Shown: one piece after another, positions 40,860-48,675 of the stretch | How positions within the stretch are numbered: position 1 is the stretch's first letter | Layout of the letters: each line of letters opens with the position of its first letter | DNA from: Verrucomicrobiia bacterium | GTDB lineage: Bacteria; Verrucomicrobiota; Verrucomicrobiia; Limisphaerales; CAIMTB01 | DNA: 64,000 nucleotides | Assembly: GCA_019634625.1 (NCBI GenBank) | Contig: JAHCBA010000013.1 | Coordinates: forward strand, 86,652-150,651 | Reading direction: 5' to 3' | Notes under the pieces: generated by a model | Told to the model about the DNA's origin: nothing | Database searches by the model: none | What the model saw: only the letters and a program-made list of their open reading frames with translations | Translations under genes and position numbers: made by a program

Positions 40860-41260
40860 GCAGGGAACGATTCACCGAGCGACAGGCCGATGTGCGCAAG
40901 AGCGCAAACCGGCTTGCCGAAGCCGTGGCCCAGCCTGAAAGCGAACTCATCCGCGACGCCACCATCCAGCGCTTCGAGTTCACCTTCGAGGTCGTATGGA
41001 AGACCCTCAAGCTCTACCTTGAACGACAGGGGCACGAATGCGGCGGGCCGCGTCCGACGCTCAAGAAGGCTTTCGCCGAGAATCTCATCTGCACCCCCGA
41101 CGAGGCCGACCACTGGCTCCAGATGCTCGAAGAGCGCAACCTCACCAGCCACGCTTACGACGAGGCGCTCGCCCGCCAGATATACCAGCACATTGTGCGA
41201 GACTACGCTCCCTTGCTCGGCGGCATGGCGGACAAAATCCAAACGCTGAAATGGGACTGA
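40856..41260 (+). CDS. HepT-like HEPN toxin (HI0074-type nucleotidyltransferase substrate-binding protein)
   Basis: 134 residues, all-helical protein of the HI0074/HepT group. Family marks are FEFTFEVVWKTLKLYLERQG, the helix LKKAFAENLI, and RNLTSHAYDEALARQIY, which contains the HEPN RNase motif R-x4-6-H-x-Y (RNLTSHAY). In characterised HEPN-MNT systems HepT is an RNase toxin and the paired MntA polyadenylates it on the tyrosine of that motif. The gene is followed by the MntA-like gene after 4 bp, so the pair forms one operon. It marks the left side of the accessory region. Confidence 0.88.
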   Translation: MSRERFTERQADVRKSANRLAEAVAQPESELIRDATIQRFEFTFEVVWKTLKLYLERQGHECGGPRPTLKKAFAENLICTPDEADHWLQMLEERNLTSHAYDEALARQIYQHIVRDYAPLLGGMADKIQTLKWD

Positions 41261-41264
41261 TCCC

Positions 41265-41582
41265 ATGAAGTCCCTCGATCTCCGCGACCAGGATCTCGCC
41301 GTGCTTCGCCGCACCTTCCGCCGCTTCCCCTGCGTGCGCGAAGTACGGCTCTTCGGCTCCCGCGCCACCGGCCACGCCCGCCGTGCCTCGGATATTGATC
41401 TCGCCATCTCCGCCCCGGACGCGACCACCGACCAATGGCTGGAGCTGACGGACGCACTCGACGAAGCCCCCATCATCTATGAACTCGATGTGGTCCGCAC
41501 CGAACGCCTGTACAGCCCCCGGCTCATCGAGAAGATCGCCCGCGAAGGCGTGCCCATTTACCCCGGGAACACGACCGCATGA
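41265..41582 (+). CDS. MntA-like minimal nucleotidyltransferase antitoxin
   Basis: 105 residues. The nucleotidyltransferase signature is intact: RLFGSRATGHARRASDIDLAI, with the GS motif and the paired metal-binding aspartates of DIDL; a third carboxylate is likely in YELDVV. In the HEPN-MNT toxin-antitoxin family this protein neutralises the HEPN toxin by adding AMP units. Short spacing to the upstream HepT gene supports a working pair. Confidence 0.9.
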   Translation: MKSLDLRDQDLAVLRRTFRRFPCVREVRLFGSRATGHARRASDIDLAISAPDATTDQWLELTDALDEAPIIYELDVVRTERLYSPRLIEKIAREGVPIYPGNTTA

Positions 41583-41860
41583 TCGGGAGCGGAGGAAAGG
41601 ATGCCGCCCTTGGCCGCCTAACCGCACGCCAACTTCGCCGAGTCCGCGAAACTGGAGCATCCTCCGGCTTCGCTCCCTCCGCCGTCATCGCCCAGTTGAT
41701 CTTCAACCCCAGCAGCGGTGACTGCTCCCTCGCCGATGCCGAGCGCCTGGGCGAGGATCAGGTCCCGCTCGAGCGGATCGGCCTGGCCAGGGCCGCCGAT
41801 CAAACCACCCTCGGTGAGTTCCTGCGCGCCCAGACCGAGGACAGCGTCCTGCTGCCTCTC
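41579..41860 (+). pseudogene. IS1380-family transposase remnant (N-terminal fragment)
   Basis: The frame from 41579 contains a stretch (about 41684-41850) that resembles the N-terminal part of IS1380-type transposases: SLADAERLGEDQ, LARAADQTTLGEFLRAQTEDS. It is cut off after this and continues into proline-rich, unrelated sequence up to a stop at 41989. No catalytic region and no terminal inverted repeats are visible. From 41860 to 42062 I see no gene, only a short segment (ttcggggacggttacctcc, 41968-41986) of a kind often found near small transposons. Confidence 0.6.
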
Positions 41861-42062
41861 CGAAACCCCTCGCACCCCGCCAAACCTCCCTCACAGGCGT
41901 CATCCGACACCTGCGACCACCCAGACTCCCTCAACAAGCTTCAAGCTAATCGATCGCTAAGGATTCGGGGACGGTTACCTCCAACATGATCGAGATTGAA
42001 TGGCGGCCGGGGTTTGCCGAGGATTGGACAAGAGCCACCTCGGTCCCGAGGAGGCGCCTGCC

Positions 42063-43136
42063 ATGTCCGAAGGCCGGATCATTCGTCAACTGCTGAGGAG
42101 TCACGTCCATCGGGACGAGGAGGGGTTTCGTCGTGCCGCGAGGGAGTTGATTGATCGGGAGCGGACCCTGAACCACCGTCTGCTCGCGGACGATCTGGAG
42201 CGGATCCTGGTCAATGGGTCCAACGGCAACACGGGGCTCGCTGGGGGGGGGACGAAGCCGCCGACGCTGTGGGAAATCCCCAAGGATAAAGACAAGGGGT
42301 TCCCGCTCCTTGGGCTGTCCCGGCCGGAGATCCCGTGGGAGCGTCTGGTCCTCCCCCCGGCCTCGGTGCAGATGTTGGAGAACCTGGCGGACGAGAATCA
42401 TCGCCGGGACCTCCTGATGGCCGGTGGACTGCTCCCGAAGCGGAAGGCGGTGTTCATGGGTCCACCCGGCTGCGGGAAGACGCTTGCGGCGTCCGCCCTG
42501 GCGACGGCTCTGGGTTGGCCGCTCGCGACGGTGCGGCTGGATACGGTGGTGTCGTCGTTTTTGGGTGAGACCGCCACCAACCTCCGGAAGATCTTCGATT
42601 TCATCGTTCAGGACCGGTTCGTGGTCCTATTCGATGAGTTCGATGCCTTGGGGAAGGAACGGGACCGCGGGCAGGAGCACGGGGAACTCCAGCGGGTCGT
42701 AACCGCCTTGCTGCAGCTGATGGACAGCTATCGCGGGGCGAGTGTGCTGATCTTCGCCACCAACCACCCGTTCATGCTCGACTCCGCTCTTTGGCGGCGG
42801 TTCGAGGCGATCGTGCCGTTCCCGTTGCCGAAGGAGCAGGACCGGGTGCTGATGCTGCGGGCCTTTTTCCGTTCTGTGGTTCATTCGGCTCCTCAACTCG
42901 CGGCGCTGGCCAAAGCGACGGACGGCGGTTCAGGTTCCGACGTGGAGTGGATCGCCACCGAGATCATGCGCCGCCTGCTCCTGGAGGGTCGAAGCAGCGT
43001 CGAAACGCGCGATGTTGAGGAGGCAATCCGGGGCTTTCGGCAGCGCATGGAAGCGGTTGCGAGTCTCATGCCGCAGATCGGCAGGAAACGCGCAAAGGGA
43101 GGACGGACCCGGCAGTCTCCACGCAATGCCTCGTGA
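42063..43136 (+). CDS. ietA: AAA ATPase of an IetAS-type defence/maintenance pair
   Basis: 357 residues. The ATG at 42063 has a good ribosome-binding site (GAGGAGG, 8 bases upstream). A helical N-terminal region (RIIRQLLRSHVHRDEEGFRRAA) is followed by an AAA core: Walker A MGPPGCGKTLAASALA, Walker B VVLFDEFDALGKER, sensor 1 FATNHPFMLD and arginine finger SALWRRFE. The end overlaps the start of a subtilisin-like protease by 11 bp. An AAA ATPase directly followed by an S8 protease is the composition of IetAS, described first as a plasmid incompatibility/toxin-antitoxin pair and later as an anti-phage system. The ATPase probably controls access of substrates to, or activity of, the protease. Confidence 0.8.
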   Translation: MSEGRIIRQLLRSHVHRDEEGFRRAARELIDRERTLNHRLLADDLERILVNGSNGNTGLAGGGTKPPTLWEIPKDKDKGFPLLGLSRPEIPWERLVLPPASVQMLENLADENHRRDLLMAGGLLPKRKAVFMGPPGCGKTLAASALATALGWPLATVRLDTVVSSFLGETATNLRKIFDFIVQDRFVVLFDEFDALGKERDRGQEHGELQRVVTALLQLMDSYRGASVLIFATNHPFMLDSALWRRFEAIVPFPLPKEQDRVLMLRAFFRSVVHSAPQLAALAKATDGGSGSDVEWIATEIMRRLLLEGRSSVETRDVEEAIRGFRQRMEAVASLMPQIGRKRAKGGRTRQSPRNAS

Positions 43137-45525
43137 TCGTGAACATCTGGCGCTTCCCGAATGGGGCGGGCCTGCCGAGCGGAGGCGACGTCAGCCACCT
43201 CCCCGGCCGCCGAGCCGCAATCGCGGTGAGGCAGGACGACGGCTGCTGGTCGAAGCGGAAGATCTGCTGAACCGGCTTCAGCTGAAGCAGCGGACGTATC
43301 CCGAGGGATTCAACCCGGCGAACATCTTTCGCGTGGATCTTGAAGCCCAAGGGGACCTGGACGAGGTGGTCCTGGGCCGGAGCGGACTTCGGTTGTTGGC
43401 GAAGGATCCGCATCGCGCCTTGGTGGTGGTCACCGACGACCAGCTGGACGCGCTGCGGGAAAGACTCCGGAACTATGCCGGGCAGGTCCCGGGTGGCCCG
43501 GAGTATGGGGAGTTGGATGTTGTGCGGAGCATGAGCCCCTTGTCCGCTCAGGATCGGATGGGCCGCAGGTTGGTGGCGGAACCGCTCCAACCGCACCAAG
43601 AAGCCCCGTGCGACATCGAACTCTGGCACACCGGACGGCGGCCGGACTGCGAACAGTTCATCGCCACCGTGCAGGCCGTTCTGGCCCGTCATAACATCCC
43701 CTTGAGCGATCGATGGATCGGGACGTCCATCTGCGTCTGCCGGGCAAGGTTGCGCGAGGCGGCGCTTCGGGAATTGCTCGAGATGCCGGAGATCAAGGAG
43801 GTCGATCGCCCGCCAAGGCCTGCATTCCAGCAGGCCGAACTCTTCCAAGCGGACGTCTCCGGAATGGAGATCGCCCAACAGGGGGCGCCCGATCTGGTGG
43901 GCATCGTGGTGCTCGATAGCGGCTTGGCCAGTCGGCATCCGCTGATTGCGCCGGCCTTGGGCGACGCCCAGGTGTTTCCCGATGCGCTGGGCCGACGGGT
44001 GCTGGACGGCCCCAACGATGGGACCGAGAAGGGGCATGGTACCGGCGTCTGCGGCATCGCGGCGTACGGCGATGTTCTTGCGGCACTCCGAGCGCGTCGG
44101 TTTGTGCCGAGTGCCCAAGTATTTTCGGCCCGGGTGACGGATGACCATAACGAGTACGACGAGGAGATCCTGTTGGAGCACCAGCTCGAACAGGCGATCG
44201 AGTACTTCCTGTCGCACTACCCCGCCGCCCGTGTGGTCAACATCTCGTTGGGAGATCGGAACCAAGTTTACGCCGATGGCTACCAGACGCGGTTTGCCGC
44301 GGCCATCGACGACCTCGCCTACCGGTATTCGGAACGGGGCATCCTGCTGGTGGTTTCGTCCGGGAACTTCGACGTGCCTTTCACTCCAGAGATGGTGAAG
44401 CAGTACTATCCGTACTATCTCGACCAGCCGCATGCCCGCTTGATCGAACCGGCGACAGCGGCCCTGGCCTTGACCGTCGGTGGGCTGGTCCTGGGACCCG
44501 TGGCGGACCGGAATTTCGAGAAGGACGTTCAACTCCCCGTCGCCGGCGAGGCCGGATTTCCATCCCCCTTCACCCGCTTGGGCCCTGGCGTCGATGGCGC
44601 CATCAAACCCGAGTTGGTGGAGACGGCGGGCGACTGGATTCTGGAGCGGGACCGATTGACCGAATCCGGGGTGGTAACCTTGGGAAAGAACTTCGCGGGT
44701 GGCCTGCTCCTCGTATCGCGAATCGGTACCAGCTTCGCCGCGCCGAAGGTCGCCAATACCGCTGCGCAATTGATGCGGCGTTACCCCGAATACTCCTCGA
44801 ACCTGATCCGCGCTTTGATCGTCCACTCGGCCGAGGTGCCTCAGAATCGGCCAAGTCTTTGGGCCGTCCCGGATCCGACAGACGAGGTCGTCATGAAGGT
44901 CTATGGCTATGGCCAACCGGACTTGGGCCGGGCCATTGCGGCCGCCCAGAACGAACCCTGGCTCCTCCATGATGGTCGCATCGAGGGCGACACGTTCCGC
45001 ATCTTTCAGTTGCCCGAACTCCCGGAGGAGTTTCTTGCCCGCCCGGGCCGGCGGCGACTCAAGGTGACCTTGGCGTTCGATCCGCCGACCCGTCCGACCC
45101 GCAAGGACAGTTACCTCGGGTTCACCATGGAGTTCGCCCTCTACAGAAACGTGGATGCGGCAACACTGACGGAAGCCTATCGGAAGTGGGACCGGGACGA
45201 AAAGGAAGAGCTTGAGGACGGCGCGCCTCCTGGTCGTACGGAGCTAACCCACTGCAACCTCAAGCTGCTGCCCGGCTCGACCCTTCGGAAAAAGGGGACG
45301 GTCCAGAGCGCCTGGCTGGAGTTCTCTCGATCGAACTGGAAGTACGAGTCGGGAACGCCGTTGTTCCTCGTGGTGGTCTGCGAGCGGCGATGGGCGCCTC
45401 GCGACATTGAGGACCAGAGGTTTGCCGTCGTGATGTCCCTCTCGCACGACGATGCGGAAGTGGATCTCCACGCCCGAATTCAGCAGAGGGTGGGCTTGTT
45501 CGTGCGGCAGCGGGCGCGCGTTTGA
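43126..45525 (+). CDS. ietS: Subtilisin-like S8 serine protease, IetS-type
   Basis: 799 residues from the ATG at 43126, which overlaps the ATPase gene. No signal peptide, so it acts in the cytoplasm. An N-terminal region of about 255 residues (inhibitor- or sensor-like, with NIFRVDLEAQGDLDEVVLG) precedes the S8 catalytic domain: IVVLDSGLASRHP (Asp), EKGHGTGVCGIAAYG (His), SSGNFDVP (oxyanion Asn) and RIGTSFAAPKVANTAAQL (Ser). The C-terminal 240 residues are beta-rich (RRLKVTLAFDPPTRPTR). All catalytic residues are present, so it should be active. The partnership with the upstream ATPase is supported by overlap and by known gene pairs. Confidence 0.85.
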   Translation: MPRDREHLALPEWGGPAERRRRQPPPRPPSRNRGEAGRRLLVEAEDLLNRLQLKQRTYPEGFNPANIFRVDLEAQGDLDEVVLGRSGLRLLAKDPHRALVVVTDDQLDALRERLRNYAGQVPGGPEYGELDVVRSMSPLSAQDRMGRRLVAEPLQPHQEAPCDIELWHTGRRPDCEQFIATVQAVLARHNIPLSDRWIGTSICVCRARLREAALRELLEMPEIKEVDRPPRPAFQQAELFQADVSGMEIAQQGAPDLVGIVVLDSGLASRHPLIAPALGDAQVFPDALGRRVLDGPNDGTEKGHGTGVCGIAAYGDVLAALRARRFVPSAQVFSARVTDDHNEYDEEILLEHQLEQAIEYFLSHYPAARVVNISLGDRNQVYADGYQTRFAAAIDDLAYRYSERGILLVVSSGNFDVPFTPEMVKQYYPYYLDQPHARLIEPATAALALTVGGLVLGPVADRNFEKDVQLPVAGEAGFPSPFTRLGPGVDGAIKPELVETAGDWILERDRLTESGVVTLGKNFAGGLLLVSRIGTSFAAPKVANTAAQLMRRYPEYSSNLIRALIVHSAEVPQNRPSLWAVPDPTDEVVMKVYGYGQPDLGRAIAAAQNEPWLLHDGRIEGDTFRIFQLPELPEEFLARPGRRRLKVTLAFDPPTRPTRKDSYLGFTMEFALYRNVDAATLTEAYRKWDRDEKEELEDGAPPGRTELTHCNLKLLPGSTLRKKGTVQSAWLEFSRSNWKYESGTPLFLVVVCERRWAPRDIEDQRFAVVMSLSHDDAEVDLHARIQQRVGLFVRQRARV

Positions 45526-45593
45526 TCGGCCTGCGCCGTTTCGGCCATAGCATTGGTCTCCGTCACAGGACCGTGGGAACCGGGGAAGGGGAG

Positions 45594-45630
45594 TGGGGTG
45601 ACTGACGGGACTCGAACCCGTCCGCCAACT
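45594..45630 (-). pseudogene. tRNA-His 3' fragment, putative attachment-site scar
   Basis: On the minus strand the sequence has a complete T-arm (ACGGG-TTCGAGT-CCCGT), then CAGTCAC, discriminator C and CCA. A C73 discriminator is specific for tRNA-His, and the 3' end closely resembles known bacterial tRNA-His genes, including AGTTGGCGG before the T-arm. Further upstream there is no anticodon stem and no 5' acceptor strand (GTGACTG), so only about 37 bases of the gene are present. Such a 3' fragment is what integration of an element into the 3' end of a tRNA gene leaves behind. Confidence 0.8.
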
Positions 45631-45680
45631 TCAAAAAACCCAGCTTTTTTGGGGTGTTGTGCAAAATGACCCCCGCATGC

Positions 45681-46736
45681 CTACCCTGTTCCAACGCGAA
45701 TTCTGTGGGCATTTGTGGGCAAAGCAATTCTGGGTAATCCGGGCACCATTCGCGGCCGTCCTCTCGGCCGACTTCCCGAACGGGGCGGCATCCGGCCGTT
45801 GATTCGTGCCGCCGCCGCCTTCGCCTTCGAGGGTCTTTCTCGGACTCCCCGTTTTCGCCGACCCAAGAGCTGTGCATGCGCATTCCGCACAAGAATGATC
45901 AATTCCTGTCGCGTAGCCCCAAATCCGTGTGGCCCATCGGGGCAATACAGAGCGCCAACGGGTTGCAGCGACCACGCAACCGTACCGCGAAGTGCGCCGT
46001 ACACGAAGGCCCGTCTCCCATCAGGTAACTCGATCTCGCGACCGCGCCAGACCCGCTGGCCGTTCACATATCCCGACCAGCGCTTCTTGAATTCGCGCAG
46101 CTTGCCGAGGGCTCGGGCTGCTTCACTGATCTCCGCGCCCGTCGGATTTGGTTTGGGAGGGTCCAGCTGCGGGGGCTCGGCCAGTAAGCAGTTCGCGACG
46201 AGCTTGTTGGTGGAAACCGCCTCCGACACTGGGGTGGGTGGCTTGGGTGCACGGCCACGGCTACTTGGGATGTCGTCACGAGCAGTTCGCTTGAGGGGGC
46301 GCGTGATACGGGTGGGGCGTGGAGCCGCATTCCGCTGCCGCTGATAACGGTTATCGGCCGCAGCGAGTGTGGCAGCAGCATTGGAGTCCGGGGTCAACAG
46401 CCTGTACCGGCCGAGCTTGACCAGTCGCCCGCGCCGGACCAGGTCGTCGATCTGTCGGAACACCTCCGCCCGTCGTTCCCGGAGGTCCCGACGGTCGCCA
46501 CCAAGGTCGGATTCCAGGGCTTGGATCAGCTCCCATCGGTCAACCGGTCCGGGGCCAAGGCGCATGATCTCGTCGAGCACCGGGTGGGACTCCTCAAATC
46601 GCCTTGGGCTCTGCACCGGGCTCTGGACTGCGGAGCTGGGAGGAACTGGGGACAGGATCGCGCTGACAACGAGCATGCCGCTACCTACCCAGACTCGCGG
46701 GATGTCCCTGGGGGCGAATGGGTCCCAGCCCACCAC
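45681..46736 (-). CDS. Hypothetical DNA-binding-like protein (winged-helix-like and AT-hook-like segments)
   Basis: Up to 351 residues; the start is uncertain, because the first 50 residues are unconvincing and later ATGs are possible (for example MRLGPGPVDRWEL). No named family recognised. A winged-helix-like segment (IDDLVRRGRLVKLGRYRLL) is followed by a variable linker, then a conserved-looking part (KRWSGYVNGQRVWRGREIEL, RAFVYGALRGTVAWS) and a basic tail (KRGVRERPSKAKAAAA) containing GSRPRGRPR, an AT-hook core. It sits right beside the tRNA-His fragment, where integrative elements carry integration or maintenance functions, but no integrase catalytic residues are visible. Confidence 0.55.
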   Translation of the reverse strand: MVGWDPFAPRDIPRVWVGSGMLVVSAILSPVPPSSAVQSPVQSPRRFEESHPVLDEIMRLGPGPVDRWELIQALESDLGGDRRDLRERRAEVFRQIDDLVRRGRLVKLGRYRLLTPDSNAAATLAAADNRYQRQRNAAPRPTRITRPLKRTARDDIPSSRGRAPKPPTPVSEAVSTNKLVANCLLAEPPQLDPPKPNPTGAEISEAARALGKLREFKKRWSGYVNGQRVWRGREIELPDGRRAFVYGALRGTVAWSLQPVGALYCPDGPHGFGATRQELIILVRNAHAQLLGRRKRGVRERPSKAKAAAARINGRMPPRSGSRPRGRPRMVPGLPRIALPTNAHRIRVGTG

Positions 46737-46949
46737 TCGGGCGGCATCCCCCAGAAGCCGAGTTCGGCTTTGGCTACCGGAGGACCGTCAAGCAGTTCAA
46801 AATGAACAGCTTGTGCGCGAGGCGTCGGCTTTCGAGGCCCGATCTTCAAGTGGTTGGTTCTAAACTTCTTGAATTCAAGTTCTCCAGGAAACCGCCGATC
46901 AAACGGAGACTGGATGGCCCCTCGTCCCGGGGCCGTCCGCCGCCCGGTG

Positions 46950-47040
46950 ATGAAAGCCCTTCTCCTTCGCGTTGGCATCGACTCCACCGACGGTGGATGG
47001 CTGGCCCCCGTTTGCGCCGCGACGGGGGAGTTTGCCTACT
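46950..47040 (+). pseudogene. 5' fragment of an Nmad3-like gene
   Basis: From the ATG at 46950 the first 30 residues (MKALLLRVGIDSTDGGW onward, ending GEFAYCP) resemble the N-terminus of the 'nucleotide modification associated domain 3' family. The frame then runs into sequence antisense to the 3' end of the GH16 gene. The match is short, so the call rests on memory of the family's N-terminal pattern. In 46737-46949 I see no gene. Confidence 0.5.
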
Positions 47041-47713
47041 GTCCCGGAACCTGGGAAACCCCGCCGGCTTTGGTGCGCCACACTTCCTTGCCGTCGATGT
47101 AGAAGACGTACTCCTCCGGCGTCCAGTGCAGTGCGTAGTCGTGGAATCCCTCCACGAGCGACGGGAAGACGGTGCTGGTGCCTGCGGATTTGTGGTCCTT
47201 GCCGTACCCGTTCCAATGCAGATTGAAGATCACCTTCCCGTCGCGCCACGGCATCTCCATGATGTCGATCTCGGTGCCGTCCCGACCCTCGTCGCCGACC
47301 TTGACGACGTCGGAGGACATCATCCAAAAGGCGGGCCAATGCCCCGGCTGCCTGGGTGCCTTGCACCGCGCCACGTAGAACCCGAAGGCGTGCTCGAACT
47401 TACCCTGGGTGTTCACGGCCCCGCTGGTGTAACGGTCGCCGTCCTTCCGGGTGCGCAGGATGAGGGTGCCCTTGCCGGAAAGGTAGGCGTCGTCCCTCAC
47501 CCAGAATCCATCGCGGCGCTTCGAGTCGCCCAGCCGGTTCCATTTGGTTTCGTCCAGCGCGGTGCCCTCGAACTCGTCGTGCCAGACGAGCTTCCACTCC
47601 GTTCCGGTCGCGGCGGGAGGCAGGAAGTCCTTCGTGTTGTGGCTCTGCTCCGCGCCGGTAACCGTTATCGCAACGCCCAGGCAGAGGAGGATGTGGAACC
47701 TGCTCATGTCCAA
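47036..47713 (-). CDS. Glycoside hydrolase family 16 protein, truncated at the C-terminus
   Basis: 225 residues. Signal peptide (RFHILLCLGVAITVTGAE), then a GH16 fold: LVWHDEFEGTALDETKWNR, AFGFYVARCKAPRQPGHWPAFW and the catalytic motif EIDIMEM (nucleophile Glu, assisting Asp, acid/base Glu). It would cut beta-glucan, agar or carrageenan-type polysaccharides outside the cytoplasm. Intact relatives continue for about 35 residues past GGVSQVP with a last beta-strand; here it stops after VPGQ, at the point where the Nmad3-like fragment begins on the other strand. The catalytic residues remain, but folding is doubtful. Confidence 0.85.
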   Translation of the reverse strand: MDMSRFHILLCLGVAITVTGAEQSHNTKDFLPPAATGTEWKLVWHDEFEGTALDETKWNRLGDSKRRDGFWVRDDAYLSGKGTLILRTRKDGDRYTSGAVNTQGKFEHAFGFYVARCKAPRQPGHWPAFWMMSSDVVKVGDEGRDGTEIDIMEMPWRDGKVIFNLHWNGYGKDHKSAGTSTVFPSLVEGFHDYALHWTPEEYVFYIDGKEVWRTKAGGVSQVPGQ

Positions 47714-47987
47714 GCATGGAGATCAGGCCGAGGACCCGCGGCAAGGCAGGCCAACTTAACGAGTGCAGGATGCACCGTCACATTTCCGGGAACGGTGACG
47801 ACCCACCTTCCTGCCGGTAGCTCAGGGGGCCGAACCATCCGCCACCGGGGCTGGGAGGGACCTGCATCCGTGCATCCGCTTCCACCTGAGAAGCCGATAC
47901 TTCTATGCCGAATTCGGCGTCACTCGGTCCTTGTTCAGTTGCAGCCGCTTAGGAAGAATCGCCTGTGTATACACCCGACCGCTCGTG

Positions 47988-48555
47988 ATGCCCGCCCCAT
48001 CTGCGATCCCAGAGCCGGGACAATTGGTTCGCGTCCGACACCGCCACTTCGTGGTGTTGGACGTGCAGAAGTCCACGCTGCCGCCTGACGCGTTGTCCGG
48101 GGAGGATGCTTGTCCCCAGGACCTCGTTTCGTCGTCCTCGGTCGAGGATGACGCCCTCGGTGATGAGTTGCAGGCGGTCTGCGAGCTGGAACGAGGAGCC
48201 GTAATCCACAAGCACGCTGGTCTGCCACAGACCAGCGGCTTCGACGACCCGCCCCGGCTGGACGCTTTCCTCGATGCCGCTCGCTGGGGTGCGGGCTCGT
48301 CGGCCGATGACCAGGCTCTTCAGGCTCCGTTCCCCGTCGGAATCGCAATCAAGGAGTACCGACTCGACCCGGCGGTCCGCGCCCGGCGAACGCCAAGAGT
48401 CAACATTCTGGTCGCAGACGATGTTGTCCTTGGTAGAACCATTGAAACGGTTCTCATCGCCCATGAGCTGATGCTCAGGCACCACGTCAGTAGCATCCTG
48501 ATCGCTCGTCCTTCCTCGATCCCAATCCCGTGGCGCAGTCACAAGCGCCACAAAT
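47988..48555 (+). pseudogene. Decayed DrmD-like (DISARM) SNF2 helicase, N-terminal remnant
   Basis: The frame from 47988 (MPAPSAIPEPGQLVRVRHRH) follows the N-terminus of a SNF2-type helicase of the kind annotated as DrmD: VVLDVQKSTLPPDAL, VSSSSVEDDALGDELQ, GFDDPPRLDAFLDAARWGA, then motif I as ADDVVLGRTIETVLIAHELMLRH, where an active enzyme has DDVGLGKTIE. Both the glycine and the lysine of the Walker A are lost. After about 48555 the sequence no longer matches and becomes a CTG-rich tract (48619-48645). All later helicase motifs are missing, so this is a dead remnant. Confidence 0.65.
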
Positions 48556-48675
48556 TCGAGCAGCAAGGGACCACGCTCCAACGCCAAATTCCAAACCTCC
48601 GCCGGACACGCGACCTGCTGCTGCTGCTGCTGCGGCTGCTGTCGGGGCAAGTCAACCTCACGGAAAACTGGGTTT

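Noticed and set aside
45631..45660. Terminator at the A-tract/T-tract (aaaaaaccc...ttttttggg)
   Set aside because: It is a mirror-like sequence, not an inverted repeat; the arms do not pair to a stable stem.
45594..45700. Complete tRNA-His gene
   Set aside because: No anticodon stem-loop, D-arm or 5' acceptor strand can be found upstream of the T-arm; only the 3' end is present.
45681..46736. Integrase at the tRNA-His scar
   Set aside because: The protein beside the scar has no R-H-R-Y tyrosine recombinase or serine recombinase motifs; the integrase would have to be outside the window.
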